Shown: positions 37,271-45,800 of the stretch, piece by piece
How the letters are laid out: each line of letters starts with the position of its first letter
How positions within the stretch are numbered: the stretch's first letter is position 1
Assembly: GCF_000427295.1 (NCBI RefSeq)
Contig: NZ_ATNM01000142.1
Span: 35,600 to 99,599, forward strand
Direction of reading: 5' to 3'
DNA length: 64,000 nucleotides
From: Cyclobacterium qasimii M12-11B
GTDB lineage: Bacteria > Bacteroidota > Bacteroidia > Cytophagales > Cyclobacteriaceae
Translations under genes and position numbers: made by a program
Notes under the pieces: model-generated
Told to the model about the DNA's origin: nothing
The model's database searches: none
The model's input: only the letters and a program-made list of their open reading frames with translations

Positions 37271-37960
37271 ATGAAAATCTTTATCAACGATAAACCACTG
37301 GATCTTGTGGCAACAAAGGATTTCTTGCCAAAAAAGTCGTTTGAGTGTGTTTATGATAATCCCGTAGAATTACCAGCGTCAGCAGATTTTTATGATGACG
37401 TTCTGATAAAAAATCCGTCAAAAGACATAATCGTTCAGCTGCTTTTCTTAATGCGAACGAGGAAGCTTAAAAACCTGGATAGTATTACCCTTGTGACTGA
37501 GGAGAAATCTGAACTTAAAAAATTCATTAAAAGCAGATTTGTAATCATTAAAGCCGCAGGGGGTGTAGTGACCAAGGAAGATAAAGTGTTGTTTATTTAT
37601 AGGCTGGGTAAATGGGATCTTCCAAAAGGGAAATTTGAAAAGAAAGAGACGCCTGAAGGCTGTGCTGCCAGGGAGGTAGAGGAAGAATGTAACATTAAAG
37701 TGAAGCTTGATGAGCTTATCTGTGTTACATGGCATACCTATACTCAAAACAGGAAGAGTATACTTAAGAAGACCTATTGGTTCAATATGAAGTCTCTTAA
37801 TGATTCAAAAATGAAACCTCAGGTTGAGGAAGGAATTATGGATATTAAGTGGTTGAAGCATCATGAAGCTAAAACAGCATTAATCAATTCCTACCCTTCA
37901 ATGCGGTATCTCTACAAGCAATTTTTGAAGACAAACCCAGAGATTATTCAGACCTTATAG
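37271..37960 (+). CDS. Nudix hydrolase with N-terminal extension
   Basis: Nudix enzymes split nucleoside diphosphates linked to other groups. I choose the ATG at 37271 (MKIFINDKPLDL) because the in-frame extension upstream runs into the pyrE start region and looks non-coding. The 229 residues have an unassigned N-terminal part of about 85 residues and then the Nudix domain. Its box reads GKFEKKETPEGCAAREVEEE then CNI, so the usual final Gly is Asn, while the REVEEE metal ligands are intact. Its 3' end overlaps the end of convergent coaD by 13 bases. The substrate is unknown. Confidence 0.85.
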   Translation: MKIFINDKPLDLVATKDFLPKKSFECVYDNPVELPASADFYDDVLIKNPSKDIIVQLLFLMRTRKLKNLDSITLVTEEKSELKKFIKSRFVIIKAAGGVVTKEDKVLFIYRLGKWDLPKGKFEKKETPEGCAAREVEEECNIKVKLDELICVTWHTYTQNRKSILKKTYWFNMKSLNDSKMKPQVEEGIMDIKWLKHHEAKTALINSYPSMRYLYKQFLKTNPEIIQTL

Positions 37961-38403
37961 GGGAGGAACTTGTTCACATTGCCGCCGTATTTATGGACTT
38001 CTCTAATGATAGTAGAGCTGATGGCGGCATACTCGGGAGTGGTGATTAGAAACACTGTTTCCAATGATTCGTTGAGGTACCTGTTCATTTGACTGATAGT
38101 GTTTTCGTATTCAAAGTCAGTAGTGTTTCTTAATCCACGAAGCAGGTACCTGGCTTCGTGCTTTTTTGCAAGAGAAGAAGTTAACTCATCGTAAACAATC
38201 ACTTTAACAGATGGATTCTTTTTGTAGGTATTTTTGATTTTTTCTACCATAAAATCAATGTCAAAATACCTGTTTTTCTTACTTGTATTGTGCCCTACGC
38301 TGATAATAACCTCATCGAAAATATTTAATCCTCTCATGACAATGTCATGATGACCATTAGTGAAAGGGTCAAATGAACCTGGAAAAAGCGCTGTTTTCTT
38401 CAT
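37948..38403 (-). CDS. coaD: Phosphopantetheine adenylyltransferase
   Basis: CoaD adenylates 4'-phosphopantetheine to dephospho-CoA. The 151 residues include the nucleotidyltransferase motif GSFDPFTNGHHDIVMRG (about residues 8-24), RYLLRGLRNTTDFEYE, and the C-terminal ISSTIIREVHKYGG. The length is close to the usual 155-165. Its ATG overlaps the TGA of the DUF3822 gene (38400-38403), so translation is coupled. It ends inside the end of the convergent Nudix gene. Confidence 0.97.
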   Translation of the reverse strand: MKKTALFPGSFDPFTNGHHDIVMRGLNIFDEVIISVGHNTSKKNRYFDIDFMVEKIKNTYKKNPSVKVIVYDELTSSLAKKHEARYLLRGLRNTTDFEYENTISQMNRYLNESLETVFLITTPEYAAISSTIIREVHKYGGNVNKFLPYKV

Positions 38404-39248
38404 GAAACAATTTTTTGTTGCCAGAAAGCCTCTAAAAGTTGCGTGTTCATAAAGGATTCTGCCCCCTTAAGGTAGGATACATTTTGAGTGGGGGTAATTA
38501 AATGTATGTTTTTGAAATAAAGCTCCATATTATCCATGTTGGTGTGAAGCCATTCAGGGTTGCCAAAGAAACGAATCTTACAATGTGTCCGATCAAAAGC
38601 CATCTGTTGGATAAAGGTGAATAAATAGCGTAAAAACGCAGCTTCATCCGTAATAATAAACCTGTTGAAAAGGTTTAATTCACCCTCATTGAAAGCAGCC
38701 AAATACATGCAATCTGGAGAAGCGTGAATAAATAATTCTTGATTAAGTAAATCTTTCGTTTGAGTCAGGAAAAAGCCCAACACATGTGCTGCGCCATGGG
38801 TTATTTCCAGTTCAGGTAATTTTTTATCAAGACTGTCTATTAAGTTTTTATTTGCCATCCCCAGAATTTGAATGGTATTATTGGAAACGCCAGTATAAGT
38901 AACGCTTTCCTCTAATTCATTGACCTCAGTGGCAAAACTTAGGTACCTAGCCCCTTGAGAGGGGTTGAACAAGGATGTGGGGACTAAAGTGAATTTTTGG
39001 TGATGAACATAGAGTTTTCCCACAGTATTTGGAGCATTAAAAATTGCTTCTGTTTCTATGAGATGCTGTATGGTTTTCTGGTCCTGGAAAGAATAGGTAT
39101 AAGTAGCTGTTATGTCCTTATTCTCACCTGCGTGTGCGATGACAACTAATAATTTTTCATATAAGAAAAGCGATAAACTTGATATGGCTTGCATATCAAA
39201 TTTATCGCTAATGAATTTGCTTTGGATATGGGAACCTGCCGTATCCAA
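38400..39248 (-). CDS. DUF3822 family protein
   Basis: This 282-residue cytoplasmic protein matches the Bacteroidota DUF3822 family, which has an actin-like (ASKHA-type) two-lobe pattern and often sits before coaD. Visible family-like parts are LSLFLYEKLLVVIAH, the central ITHGAAHVLGFFLTQ, and QLLEAFWQQK at the C-terminus. No ATP-binding signature is obvious. It starts 2 bases after the next upstream gene and overlaps coaD through ATGA. The function is unknown. Confidence 0.75.
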   Translation of the reverse strand: MDTAGSHIQSKFISDKFDMQAISSLSLFLYEKLLVVIAHAGENKDITATYTYSFQDQKTIQHLIETEAIFNAPNTVGKLYVHHQKFTLVPTSLFNPSQGARYLSFATEVNELEESVTYTGVSNNTIQILGMANKNLIDSLDKKLPELEITHGAAHVLGFFLTQTKDLLNQELFIHASPDCMYLAAFNEGELNLFNRFIITDEAAFLRYLFTFIQQMAFDRTHCKIRFFGNPEWLHTNMDNMELYFKNIHLITPTQNVSYLKGAESFMNTQLLEAFWQQKIVS

Positions 39249-39250
39249 AT

Positions 39251-39832
39251 TTATTCCCAGTTTCCTGAAGTAGAAGAGTCAGTTCTTGAACCAACCCTTA
39301 AAGCCTTCTCATTGTTATTTCTTCTTCTCTCTGGATTACGAGGTGCTGGGTCTCTGATTTCAAACACAGCGATTTCTCTGCTGCTACGTTCGATTTTGTC
39401 AGCGAAGAATTCAAATGTTTTTCCTCCTGATCCAGGTACAACATTTAATAATTCCAGGTCAAAATCAGGGTATTTAGCTTCGTTGAAAAGAGAATCCTGA
39501 ACATTAACAGAACCTAAAGTATCTAAAGTTACAGTAGTTTCTTCTTTACCATAGTCTAGCAACTTGGTGGTTTCAGTTCTTTGAACCAAATATATACTAC
39601 CATCTGTAATGAACTTTTTAAGTTCTTCCCAATTGGAAGCATAACCGTCGTTGGCAGCTTGGTAGGCAATTTGGGCATCTCTAAGCATTTCCAGCTTTTC
39701 AATAATTCTTTCTTCAGTCCTATTTAGTACTTTTTCTTCTTCTACAACTTCGTCCACTCCTAGATAAAGCTTGTACCCGAGACCTAAGGCTCCCAATAGA
39801 AAAACAATCGATAAGATTTTACTCAATGTCAT
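39251..39832 (-). CDS. Conserved hypothetical protein with N-terminal membrane anchor
   Basis: The 193 residues begin with a single hydrophobic helix (LSKILSIVFLLGALGLGY), which could be an anchor or an uncleaved signal. A helix follows with RIIEKLEMLRDAQIAYQAAN, a layout reminiscent of pilin-like or pseudopilin proteins, though there is no prepilin peptidase motif. The C-terminus is low in complexity and rich in Arg, Asn and Ser (PERRRNNNEKALRVGSRTD). It is the first gene of a three-gene run with the DUF3822 gene and coaD. I cannot assign a function. Confidence 0.65.
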   Translation of the reverse strand: MTLSKILSIVFLLGALGLGYKLYLGVDEVVEEEKVLNRTEERIIEKLEMLRDAQIAYQAANDGYASNWEELKKFITDGSIYLVQRTETTKLLDYGKEETTVTLDTLGSVNVQDSLFNEAKYPDFDLELLNVVPGSGGKTFEFFADKIERSSREIAVFEIRDPAPRNPERRRNNNEKALRVGSRTDSSTSGNWE

Positions 39833-39894
39833 TTTGAATATCTTTAAAGCGTAATTAAATTATTATAAAGAATTGATGGTTCGTAATTAGAATG

Positions 39895-40404
39895 CTATTT
39901 TATGCATTTATTTCCAAAATTAAAATATCCTTTCCATATTCTTACATCTTTCAGGGAATTTATTCTTCCAAATAAAGCATGTTTTTGATGGGAGGGGATT
40001 TTTTTGATTTCCTCAATGCTAAGAAATTTAACCTCTTCTATAACCTGATTGTTGGTATCTAGCTCAGGATCAATTCCAACCTCTAATTTACCATTTGTTT
40101 GGCTAACTTCAAAGAACAATTCAATTGCGTGTAATGGTGGCTCCAAAAATTCATGCACAAATAAGTAATCTCCAACGTCAATACCTAAGCCAGTTTCTTC
40201 CATGAATTCCCTTTGTAGATTCTCTTTGGCATCCTGGCCGAACTGCATTCCACCACCAGGGACATTCCAAAACCAATGGTCGTTGCCCATCTGATGTTTT
40301 ATCATTAATAATTTATTATCCTGGATGAGAAGGCCGTTAACTCTCGTTCTGAGCCTGTTTCCGAAATTATCAATAATGTCCTTTTTTATGTTCGGCTTTT
40401 TCAT
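39895..40404 (-). CDS. Nudix hydrolase
   Basis: This is a 169-residue Nudix protein. The box lies at about residues 50-72 (GGGMQFGQDAKENLQREFME then ETG). The REFMEE metal ligands are present, but the first box Glu is a Gln. Its lack of extra domains gives no substrate hint; the segment HEFLEPPLHAIELFFEV is common in ADP-ribose- or nucleotide-type members. It is divergent from the helicase gene, with only 16 bases between the two starts. Confidence 0.85.
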   Translation of the reverse strand: MKKPNIKKDIIDNFGNRLRTRVNGLLIQDNKLLMIKHQMGNDHWFWNVPGGGMQFGQDAKENLQREFMEETGLGIDVGDYLFVHEFLEPPLHAIELFFEVSQTNGKLEVGIDPELDTNNQVIEEVKFLSIEEIKKIPSHQKHALFGRINSLKDVRIWKGYFNFGNKCIK

Positions 40405-40420
40405 CTTAGTTTCGCAATAG

Positions 40421-41848
40421 ATGCATAAAGATAAGCAAGCAAGTCCAAAGCCATCAGAAAGAATTAGAAAATTTTTCCCCCATCAGCCAACCACTGATCA
40501 GGATAGTTTTTTTGGTTCGATGGATAAATTTTTAGATAAATCAGTTCCTTCGGGTGCCACATTTATTCTAAAGGGGTACGCAGGAACAGGGAAGACAACG
40601 GTTTTGGCTGCCTTGGTCAAGGCTTTGCCCTCATTGGGCTTGCGTGCCGTAATGCTAGCTCCGACCGGACGCGCCGCAAAAGTAATGAGTACCTATGCTG
40701 AAAAGACAGGCTACACCATTCATAAGATCATCTATCGTGCCAAGCAAGGAGCGGCTGAGGGGGCTGAGAGTTTCACTGTACAGAAGAATTACTATCAAAA
40801 ATCTGTATTTATTATTGATGAAGCATCAATGCTTTCCGATGATAGAATGAGTGGGAAGTCGCTTCTGGCAGATCTTATAGGTTTTGTCTTTCAAAATCCA
40901 GAAAATCGACTGCTTTTAATAGGGGATATTGCTCAATTGCCACCTGTAGGGAGTGAGGATAGTCCTGGGTTGGATAAAAATTATCTTATAAGGAATTATA
41001 AACTTGATGTAAATGAAGCCTTGCTTACCATTGTAACTAGGCAAGAGCAGGATTCAGGTATTTTGGCCAATGCTACCTCCTTGAGGAATGAGGTGCTTAA
41101 AGTGAAACCGAAAATCTTATTTACTTCCAAAGGGTTTAAGGATTTTTACCGAATGACCGGCGAAAGACTGGAAGATGGCCTGAGGTATGCTTATGATAAA
41201 TTTGGCCTGGACAATACGATGATCATTACCCGATCCAATAAATCGGCGGTTCAATACAATAAATACATTAGAAATTCTATTTTTTATTATGAAGACGAAT
41301 TAAGTGCCGGAGAGCGGTTAATGATTGTTAAAAACAATTATACCTATATGGAGTCCTCTGATAAGGTAAGCTTTTTGGCCAACGGTGATTTTGTAGAGAT
41401 ACTTAAAATTCGTTCATTTGAGGAATTATATGGCCTAAGGTTTGCTACACTTGAATTAAGATTAATAGATTATCCAGACGAGGTTCCGTTTGAGGCTCGA
41501 GTTATATTGGATACCTTGCACTCCAATAAGCCCGCTTTGACATTTGAGGAATGGAAGGCGCTTTACCAGCAAGTGGCTGAGGACTATCAGGATCTGGAAC
41601 AGAAGAGCAAGATAAGGGAAGCGATGAGTAAAGATCCTTATTTGAATGCCCTTCAGGTGAAATATGCCTATACCTTAACTTGTCATAAATCACAAGGAGG
41701 GCAGTGGGATGCTGTTTTTGTTGATCAGGGATACCTTAATGAGGAGCAAATTGATAAAAATTATGTCAGATGGTTGTATACAGCCATGACACGAGCAAAA
41801 AAAGAATTGTTTATGGTGAACTTTCATAACAATTTTTTTATTAAATAG
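40421..41848 (+). CDS. RecD-like superfamily-1 ATP-dependent DNA helicase
   Basis: This 475-residue SF1B-type helicase resembles the motor of RecD2 without its long N-terminal extension. Walker A is LKGYAGTGKTTVLAALVKAL (about residues 47-66), the Walker B region is FIIDEASMLSD, motif III is LLIGDIAQLPPVGSED, and the C-terminal UvrD_C_2 part has TLTCHKSQGGQWDAVFV and YTAMTRAKKELF. Such stand-alone helicases act in recombination or repair. No RecB or RecC is near, so it is not part of a RecBCD complex here. Confidence 0.92.
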   Translation: MHKDKQASPKPSERIRKFFPHQPTTDQDSFFGSMDKFLDKSVPSGATFILKGYAGTGKTTVLAALVKALPSLGLRAVMLAPTGRAAKVMSTYAEKTGYTIHKIIYRAKQGAAEGAESFTVQKNYYQKSVFIIDEASMLSDDRMSGKSLLADLIGFVFQNPENRLLLIGDIAQLPPVGSEDSPGLDKNYLIRNYKLDVNEALLTIVTRQEQDSGILANATSLRNEVLKVKPKILFTSKGFKDFYRMTGERLEDGLRYAYDKFGLDNTMIITRSNKSAVQYNKYIRNSIFYYEDELSAGERLMIVKNNYTYMESSDKVSFLANGDFVEILKIRSFEELYGLRFATLELRLIDYPDEVPFEARVILDTLHSNKPALTFEEWKALYQQVAEDYQDLEQKSKIREAMSKDPYLNALQVKYAYTLTCHKSQGGQWDAVFVDQGYLNEEQIDKNYVRWLYTAMTRAKKELFMVNFHNNFFIK

Positions 41849-41882
41849 TAATGTACTGATAAGTTGGAATGAATTAAATTTG

Positions 41883-42281
41883 ATGAATATGAAAAGGTTA
41901 TTAACAGTAGTATTGGCGGTTGTTTTAAGTACAGCATTTGTGATCGCCCAAGAAAAAACAGTAGATGGTCCCGTAATTACCTTCGAGTCTGATTCAAAAG
42001 ATTTTGGAGATATCAAGCAAGGAGACAAGGTGGAGAATGTTTTCAAATTTGAAAACACCGGCAAAGCCCCATTAATTATTTCAAATGTAGCAGCAACTTG
42101 CGGCTGTACAGTGCCTAGCTGGCCTAAAGAGCCAATAGCGCCAGGTAAAAAAGCTGAGATCAAGGTGTCCTTTAATTCCGCAGGGAAAATGGGCAAACAA
42201 AATAGCGTGGTGAGGATATATTCCAATGCTAGTGAACCTATCGAAAAGGTTTCACTTATTTCAAATGTCTTACCTAAATAA
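41883..42281 (+). CDS. DUF1573 domain protein, secreted
   Basis: This 132-residue protein (ATG 41883; a second ATG is at 41889) has a signal peptide ending VIAQ and one immunoglobulin-like DUF1573 domain: FGDIKQGDKVENVFKFENTG, then a Cys pair in AATCGCTVPSWPKEPIAPG. The domain is common in Bacteroidota envelope proteins, and its role is not known. It is 34 bases after the helicase stop and ends at a strong terminator. It is probably a structural or adhesive envelope protein, by inference from the fold alone. Confidence 0.85.
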   Translation: MNMKRLLTVVLAVVLSTAFVIAQEKTVDGPVITFESDSKDFGDIKQGDKVENVFKFENTGKAPLIISNVAATCGCTVPSWPKEPIAPGKKAEIKVSFNSAGKMGKQNSVVRIYSNASEPIEKVSLISNVLPK

Positions 42282-42311
42282 AACCCAACTTTTGCTTTCA
42301 AGCAATGATAT

Positions 42312-42346
42312 AAACCTGCCCACTTAAATTGGGCAGGTTTTTTTAT
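42312..42346 (+). terminator. Rho-independent terminator after the DUF1573 gene
   Basis: An 11-bp stem (AAACCTGCCCA 42312-42322 with 42330-42340) and a 7-base loop are followed by further T. It starts 30 bases after the stop codon. Confidence 0.9.
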
Positions 42347-42378
42347 TCCATCTTGACAATCCTAATAGAAGAGCACAC

Positions 42379-42966
42379 CTATACCATTTCATCTAAAATT
42401 TCAAAATGGATTGGCTTAAAAGTCCCGCCATTGCTGTCTTCTGCTGAACAAGCTGTTAAGGCAACGATGAGGTCCATTTTAGCCTCGAAGAGGATATAAT
42501 CTCCCTTCTGGCTGAGTGGCGGAAGGACTTTTAATTTTCCGTCTTGCCCAAATTGCACATTCATAAAAATATTAAAAGCCGTGGGGATATCATCTGGTTT
42601 AATTCCATATGGTGCTAAGCTAGTATACAAATTCTCAAAGCAACTGGGATGATAGTCGTGAATGTTATACATAATTTTAAATGTTTCAGGGCTACAAGGG
42701 GCAAGTAGGAAATCGTTTCTTCCATTGGTGTCCATGATTATTCTCATCATTTGGCTGCCCCTGTTACTCCAAAGGTGATGGTTGGTGGTAATGAGAATTG
42801 TTTCTTCAAAATCCAAAGTCTTCCCGGAGGACAACTTCTCACCAATATCATTTGCATTAAAAAGCACCATATCACTCACTTGCATCCCTTCTGGGTCGAT
42901 GACTTTCAACTTTTGACCTTTGAATAACTTAAAGGCAGCTCCCGACTGTTTTTTAATAATATTCAT
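42379..42966 (-). CDS. DUF1989 (urea carboxylase-associated) family protein
   Basis: This 195-residue cytoplasmic protein belongs to the DUF1989 family, whose members often sit beside urea carboxylase or guanidine genes. The family patterns include GQKLKVIDPEGMQVSDMVLF, LITTNHHLWSNRGSQMMRII and PCSPETFKIMYNIHDYHPSC, with several His, Cys and Asp residues that could bind a metal. In characterised settings it accompanies enzymes of guanidine or urea derivative breakdown, but its own reaction is not clear to me. It follows the YqcI/YcgG gene by 70 bases on the same strand, so the pair is probably one unit. Confidence 0.83.
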   Translation of the reverse strand: MNIIKKQSGAAFKLFKGQKLKVIDPEGMQVSDMVLFNANDIGEKLSSGKTLDFEETILITTNHHLWSNRGSQMMRIIMDTNGRNDFLLAPCSPETFKIMYNIHDYHPSCFENLYTSLAPYGIKPDDIPTAFNIFMNVQFGQDGKLKVLPPLSQKGDYILFEAKMDLIVALTACSAEDSNGGTFKPIHFEILDEMV

Positions 42967-43036
42967 GCTAAGCTTTTAAGGTTTTTTAGTATTTAATAGT
43001 GTTGATTTGATTGTATTATTTGGTTTAAACCGATTT

Positions 43037-43726
43037 TTAAACTTCACTTTTTGGGTGAAAGGGACATTCCCAATTATCGGCTATGTTTCGGCCACTGTAT
43101 TGAATAGCTTCACTGCTGTCCCCATAATCCTTTAATACTGGGTTTATGTTACCTTGAAATGCAATATCCCGCGCTCTTATTTTATCACGGACTTTATGGA
43201 AGGCTTTCATTTCCCGCAATTGTTCAAATTGACTGTGCAAATTAAATACCATCGTGGGGTAAGGAGATCTTCTGGCCAATCGTGAGCTATGGGGATGCAT
43301 ACCGACAACATAGAAAGCATGACCTGCTATGCTGAAGCTGAAATTAACGTTTTCAGGATCACTACTTACATTTGGATCCCAGGGCTGCTCGTCTATTTCA
43401 TAAATATATTGCAATTGTTTCCACAACAATTGTTCAAATTCCTCTTCTGAATCTACCTGTGTATGAGGGAAAGCAGCTATAAAGGATTTAAATGTATTAT
43501 TGTTAAAGTCATAATTGGACAAATAAGCTTTGAGCGCACTCAACATTTTTACAGCGGTGTTTTTTGAAGCCAGTTCATCAAACAGCTTGAGTTCGAAATT
43601 ATTTAATTTGAACACCGCATTGGCCATTATACATGGGTGTTCATTGTCAACAATAAATTTTTTAAATTCCTGATTTATCTGCTGTGGTTTAGGGCCACCT
43701 TTTGGGCTGTTATTAGTGGGTTCCAT
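43037..43726 (-). CDS. YqcI/YcgG family protein (putative heme-dependent N-hydroxylase)
   Basis: This 229-residue protein matches the YqcI/YcgG family. Known members (GntA, AglA) are heme-dependent enzymes that N-hydroxylate guanidine groups of arginine derivatives. Visible here are the N-terminal EHPCIMANAVF (Cys32), a central VGMHPHSSRLARRSPYPTMV with conserved His and Arg, and the C-terminal NWECPFHP. Which residue binds heme in this protein cannot be told from sequence. Neighbours are a DUF1989 gene on the same strand and a divergent SDR gene. The substrate is unknown; a guanidino or amine compound is the family-based guess. Confidence 0.8.
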   Translation of the reverse strand: MEPTNNSPKGGPKPQQINQEFKKFIVDNEHPCIMANAVFKLNNFELKLFDELASKNTAVKMLSALKAYLSNYDFNNNTFKSFIAAFPHTQVDSEEEFEQLLWKQLQYIYEIDEQPWDPNVSSDPENVNFSFSIAGHAFYVVGMHPHSSRLARRSPYPTMVFNLHSQFEQLREMKAFHKVRDKIRARDIAFQGNINPVLKDYGDSSEAIQYSGRNIADNWECPFHPKSEV

Positions 43727-44081
43727 GATAATTAAATTTAAGTTGGTTTGTCTTTAGTCTTCAATCATTGGTACAACTTTCAGACCTTTTACTTCTTCGG
43801 GTGCTTTAGAGCTAATTTTTAATGCAATAGGGATAATCTGCAATGTTAGGGTGTGGCAGGATTGCTTTTCTGAGTATTTTCACAAGTTTCGGTACTTAAA
43901 CATCTCTTTTAGCCTTTGCTTGACGTTTTCTTTATTGATTTAGGTCGAGGGCTGGCTTATAAGTGTTGGATGTCTCTATATTGTTTTATTCTCCCTCTCA
44001 ATTGAGTCAATTAATTCATTAATTGAGTTCCTGAATGATGTTTCCCTGGCTTAATTTGGTTTTTTTAACCAATACAGGTAT
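43727..44081. other. 355-base divergent intergenic region before the SDR gene
   Basis: AT-rich gap between the YqcI/YcgG gene and the SDR gene. It should hold both promoters. The only clear structure is a cluster of nested palindromes at 43997-44025. I see no small ORF with a good ribosome-binding site and no RNA-like fold. Confidence 0.4.
43997..44025. repeat. Adjacent palindromes, possible operator
   Basis: CTCAATTGAG (43997-44006) is a perfect 10-base palindrome. Two bases later CAATTAATTCATTAATTG (44008-44025) is an inverted repeat with 8-base arms. They lie 56-85 bases before the SDR start. AT-rich DNA makes some symmetry by chance, but two in tandem is unusual. Confidence 0.4.
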
Positions 44082-44930
44082 ATGAATAAACCAAAGGAGT
44101 TTCCAAGTCAATCACAGCAACAACCTGGTGATGAACATAAGATGAAGCCAGTCCCTGAGATCATCCGGGAAAATTATAAGGGAAGTGACAAATTGATAAA
44201 TAAAGTTGCACTTATAACAGGGGGAGATAGTGGTATAGGTAGAAGTGTGGCAGTACATTTCGCAAGAGAAGGCGCGGATGTTGCTATTGTTTATTTAAAT
44301 GAAATTACCGACGCAAAAGAAACCCAGAGGTTGATTCAAAAAGAAGGGAGAAAATGTGTTTTAATAGAAGGGGATGTCAGGCAGGAAAATTTTTGCAAGG
44401 AGCTTGTTGAAGAATGCGTCGATTCATTGGTTAGTTTAAATATTTTAGTTTGTAATGCTGCGATGCAGTTCCCGAAAAATTCATTGAGTGAAATTAACAG
44501 TGATCAACTGCATAAAACTTTTGAAACAAACATCTATTCATTTTTTTATGTGACGAGGGCAGCTTTGTCACACTTAAAGGAAGGAGATACGATCATTAAC
44601 ACCGCTTCAGTTACCGCTTACAGGGGCAGTGAACATTTAATTGACTATTCCAGTACTAAAGGTGCTATCGTGAGTTTTACACGTTCTCTTTCTCAAAATT
44701 TAGCAAAAAAGAAAATCAGGGTAAATGGTGTCGCACCAGGGCCTATTTGGACACCTCTTATTCCTGCTACTTTTGATGAGGTATCAGATTTCGGTCAAGA
44801 TACTCCTCTTGGGCGAGCAGGGCAGCCAAGTGAGGTGGCACCGGCCTATGTGTATCTTGCGAGTGAGGATAGCAGTTATGTAACGGGGCAATTTATCCAC
44901 GTAAATGGAGGGGAACTGATTGGTGGTTAA
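44082..44930 (+). CDS. SDR-family oxidoreductase (YhdG/stress-protein type)
   Basis: This 282-residue short-chain dehydrogenase has a polar N-terminal tail (SQSQQQPGDEHKMKPVPE) typical of the general-stress SDR group (Bacillus GSP39-like). The Rossmann loop is ALITGGDSGIGRSVAVHFA. The active site has Ser in INTASVTAY and YSSTKGAIVSFTRSL with the canonical Tyr and Lys, unlike the SDR at 14839. The C-terminus has PLGRAGQPSEVAPAYVYLA. It is a single gene with a possible operator upstream. The substrate is unknown. Confidence 0.9.
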   Translation: MNKPKEFPSQSQQQPGDEHKMKPVPEIIRENYKGSDKLINKVALITGGDSGIGRSVAVHFAREGADVAIVYLNEITDAKETQRLIQKEGRKCVLIEGDVRQENFCKELVEECVDSLVSLNILVCNAAMQFPKNSLSEINSDQLHKTFETNIYSFFYVTRAALSHLKEGDTIINTASVTAYRGSEHLIDYSSTKGAIVSFTRSLSQNLAKKKIRVNGVAPGPIWTPLIPATFDEVSDFGQDTPLGRAGQPSEVAPAYVYLASEDSSYVTGQFIHVNGGELIGG

Positions 44931-45040
44931 ATGGGCACCCCTAATTTGGTGTTCTCCTTGCAGGAAATAAAGCTTATTGTTTTATAAGTAAGAAGGCTAC
45001 AATTCTGGCTGTCAATTAATTTCCTGCCTTTTTCCTGCTT

Positions 45041-45796
45041 TTAATGGTCTGTCATTCCTTTGAATATTTCGCGGATCTGCAATGCCCATTGACTGTAAAT
45101 ATACTTGCTGGGGTGCAATCCGTCGGTCACCAGATTTTCTGCAAGACCTCCGTTCTCTCTGTAGCGGTCTGTTATATTTATAAAATGCAGTCCATGTTTT
45201 GAAGCTTCATCCTTTATTACAGCATTAAAGGCATCTATTTCCTTTTTAATTTGATGTTGAGGTTTTGTTGCGGATTGAGCAAAACTGGTAACTCCCCAAT
45301 CAGGAATTGAAATGAGCACTAAGTTTTTTTGGTTGTTATCTCCAAGAAACCCGCGGGTGACCACTATCAATTCGATCAATTCTTTCTTGAACTGATCTAA
45401 AGTTTGGCCTCTGTACTGATTGTTTACACCTATAAGAAGGCTGGCAATGTCAAAAGAACCTTCTCCAATGTCTTCCGGCTTAACTGCGTCAAGCAATTCT
45501 CCACTAGTCCATCCGGTTTTTGCGATGACTTTGATAGAAGAGAAGTTGAAGCCTTCTTTTTCGAGCATCTTTACTACTTGTAAGGGATAAGTGTTTTCAG
45601 CACTTTCTCCTTCTCCTATAGTATAACTATCTCCCAAAGCCAGGTATTTTAATCCATCGGTTTGGGTTTTAGTAATTGGGATGTTATTATTTTCGATCAT
45701 TGATTCATTGTTTTTACATGAAGCGATTACCGATACGCACAAAATTGAAATAGCAAGAATACTCCAGTTTCGAACGGTATTCAAATGGACCTTCAC
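45041..45796 (-). CDS. SGNH/GDSL-family lipoprotein esterase or hydrolase
   Basis: This 251-residue lipoprotein has a lipobox VIASC with Cys27. Its SGNH blocks are GDSYTIGEG with the nucleophile Ser57, IGVNNQYRG (the N block) and LVTDGLHPSKY (the Asp/His block). It could deacylate a polysaccharide, peptidoglycan or a small ester at the outer or inner membrane surface. It follows the S66 peptidase by 4 bases and closes the five-gene operon starting at yggS. Given the two peptidoglycan enzymes upstream, a cell-wall ester such as O-acetyl groups is a reasonable but unproven substrate. Confidence 0.88.
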   Translation of the reverse strand: MKVHLNTVRNWSILAISILCVSVIASCKNNESMIENNNIPITKTQTDGLKYLALGDSYTIGEGESAENTYPLQVVKMLEKEGFNFSSIKVIAKTGWTSGELLDAVKPEDIGEGSFDIASLLIGVNNQYRGQTLDQFKKELIELIVVTRGFLGDNNQKNLVLISIPDWGVTSFAQSATKPQHQIKKEIDAFNAVIKDEASKHGLHFINITDRYRENGGLAENLVTDGLHPSKYIYSQWALQIREIFKGMTDH

Positions 45797-45800
45797 TGAT

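Noticed and set aside
41690..42301. 203-residue open frame on the minus strand
   Set aside because: It lies opposite the helicase 3' end and the DUF1573 gene, both with clear family motifs. Its protein has no recognisable pattern.
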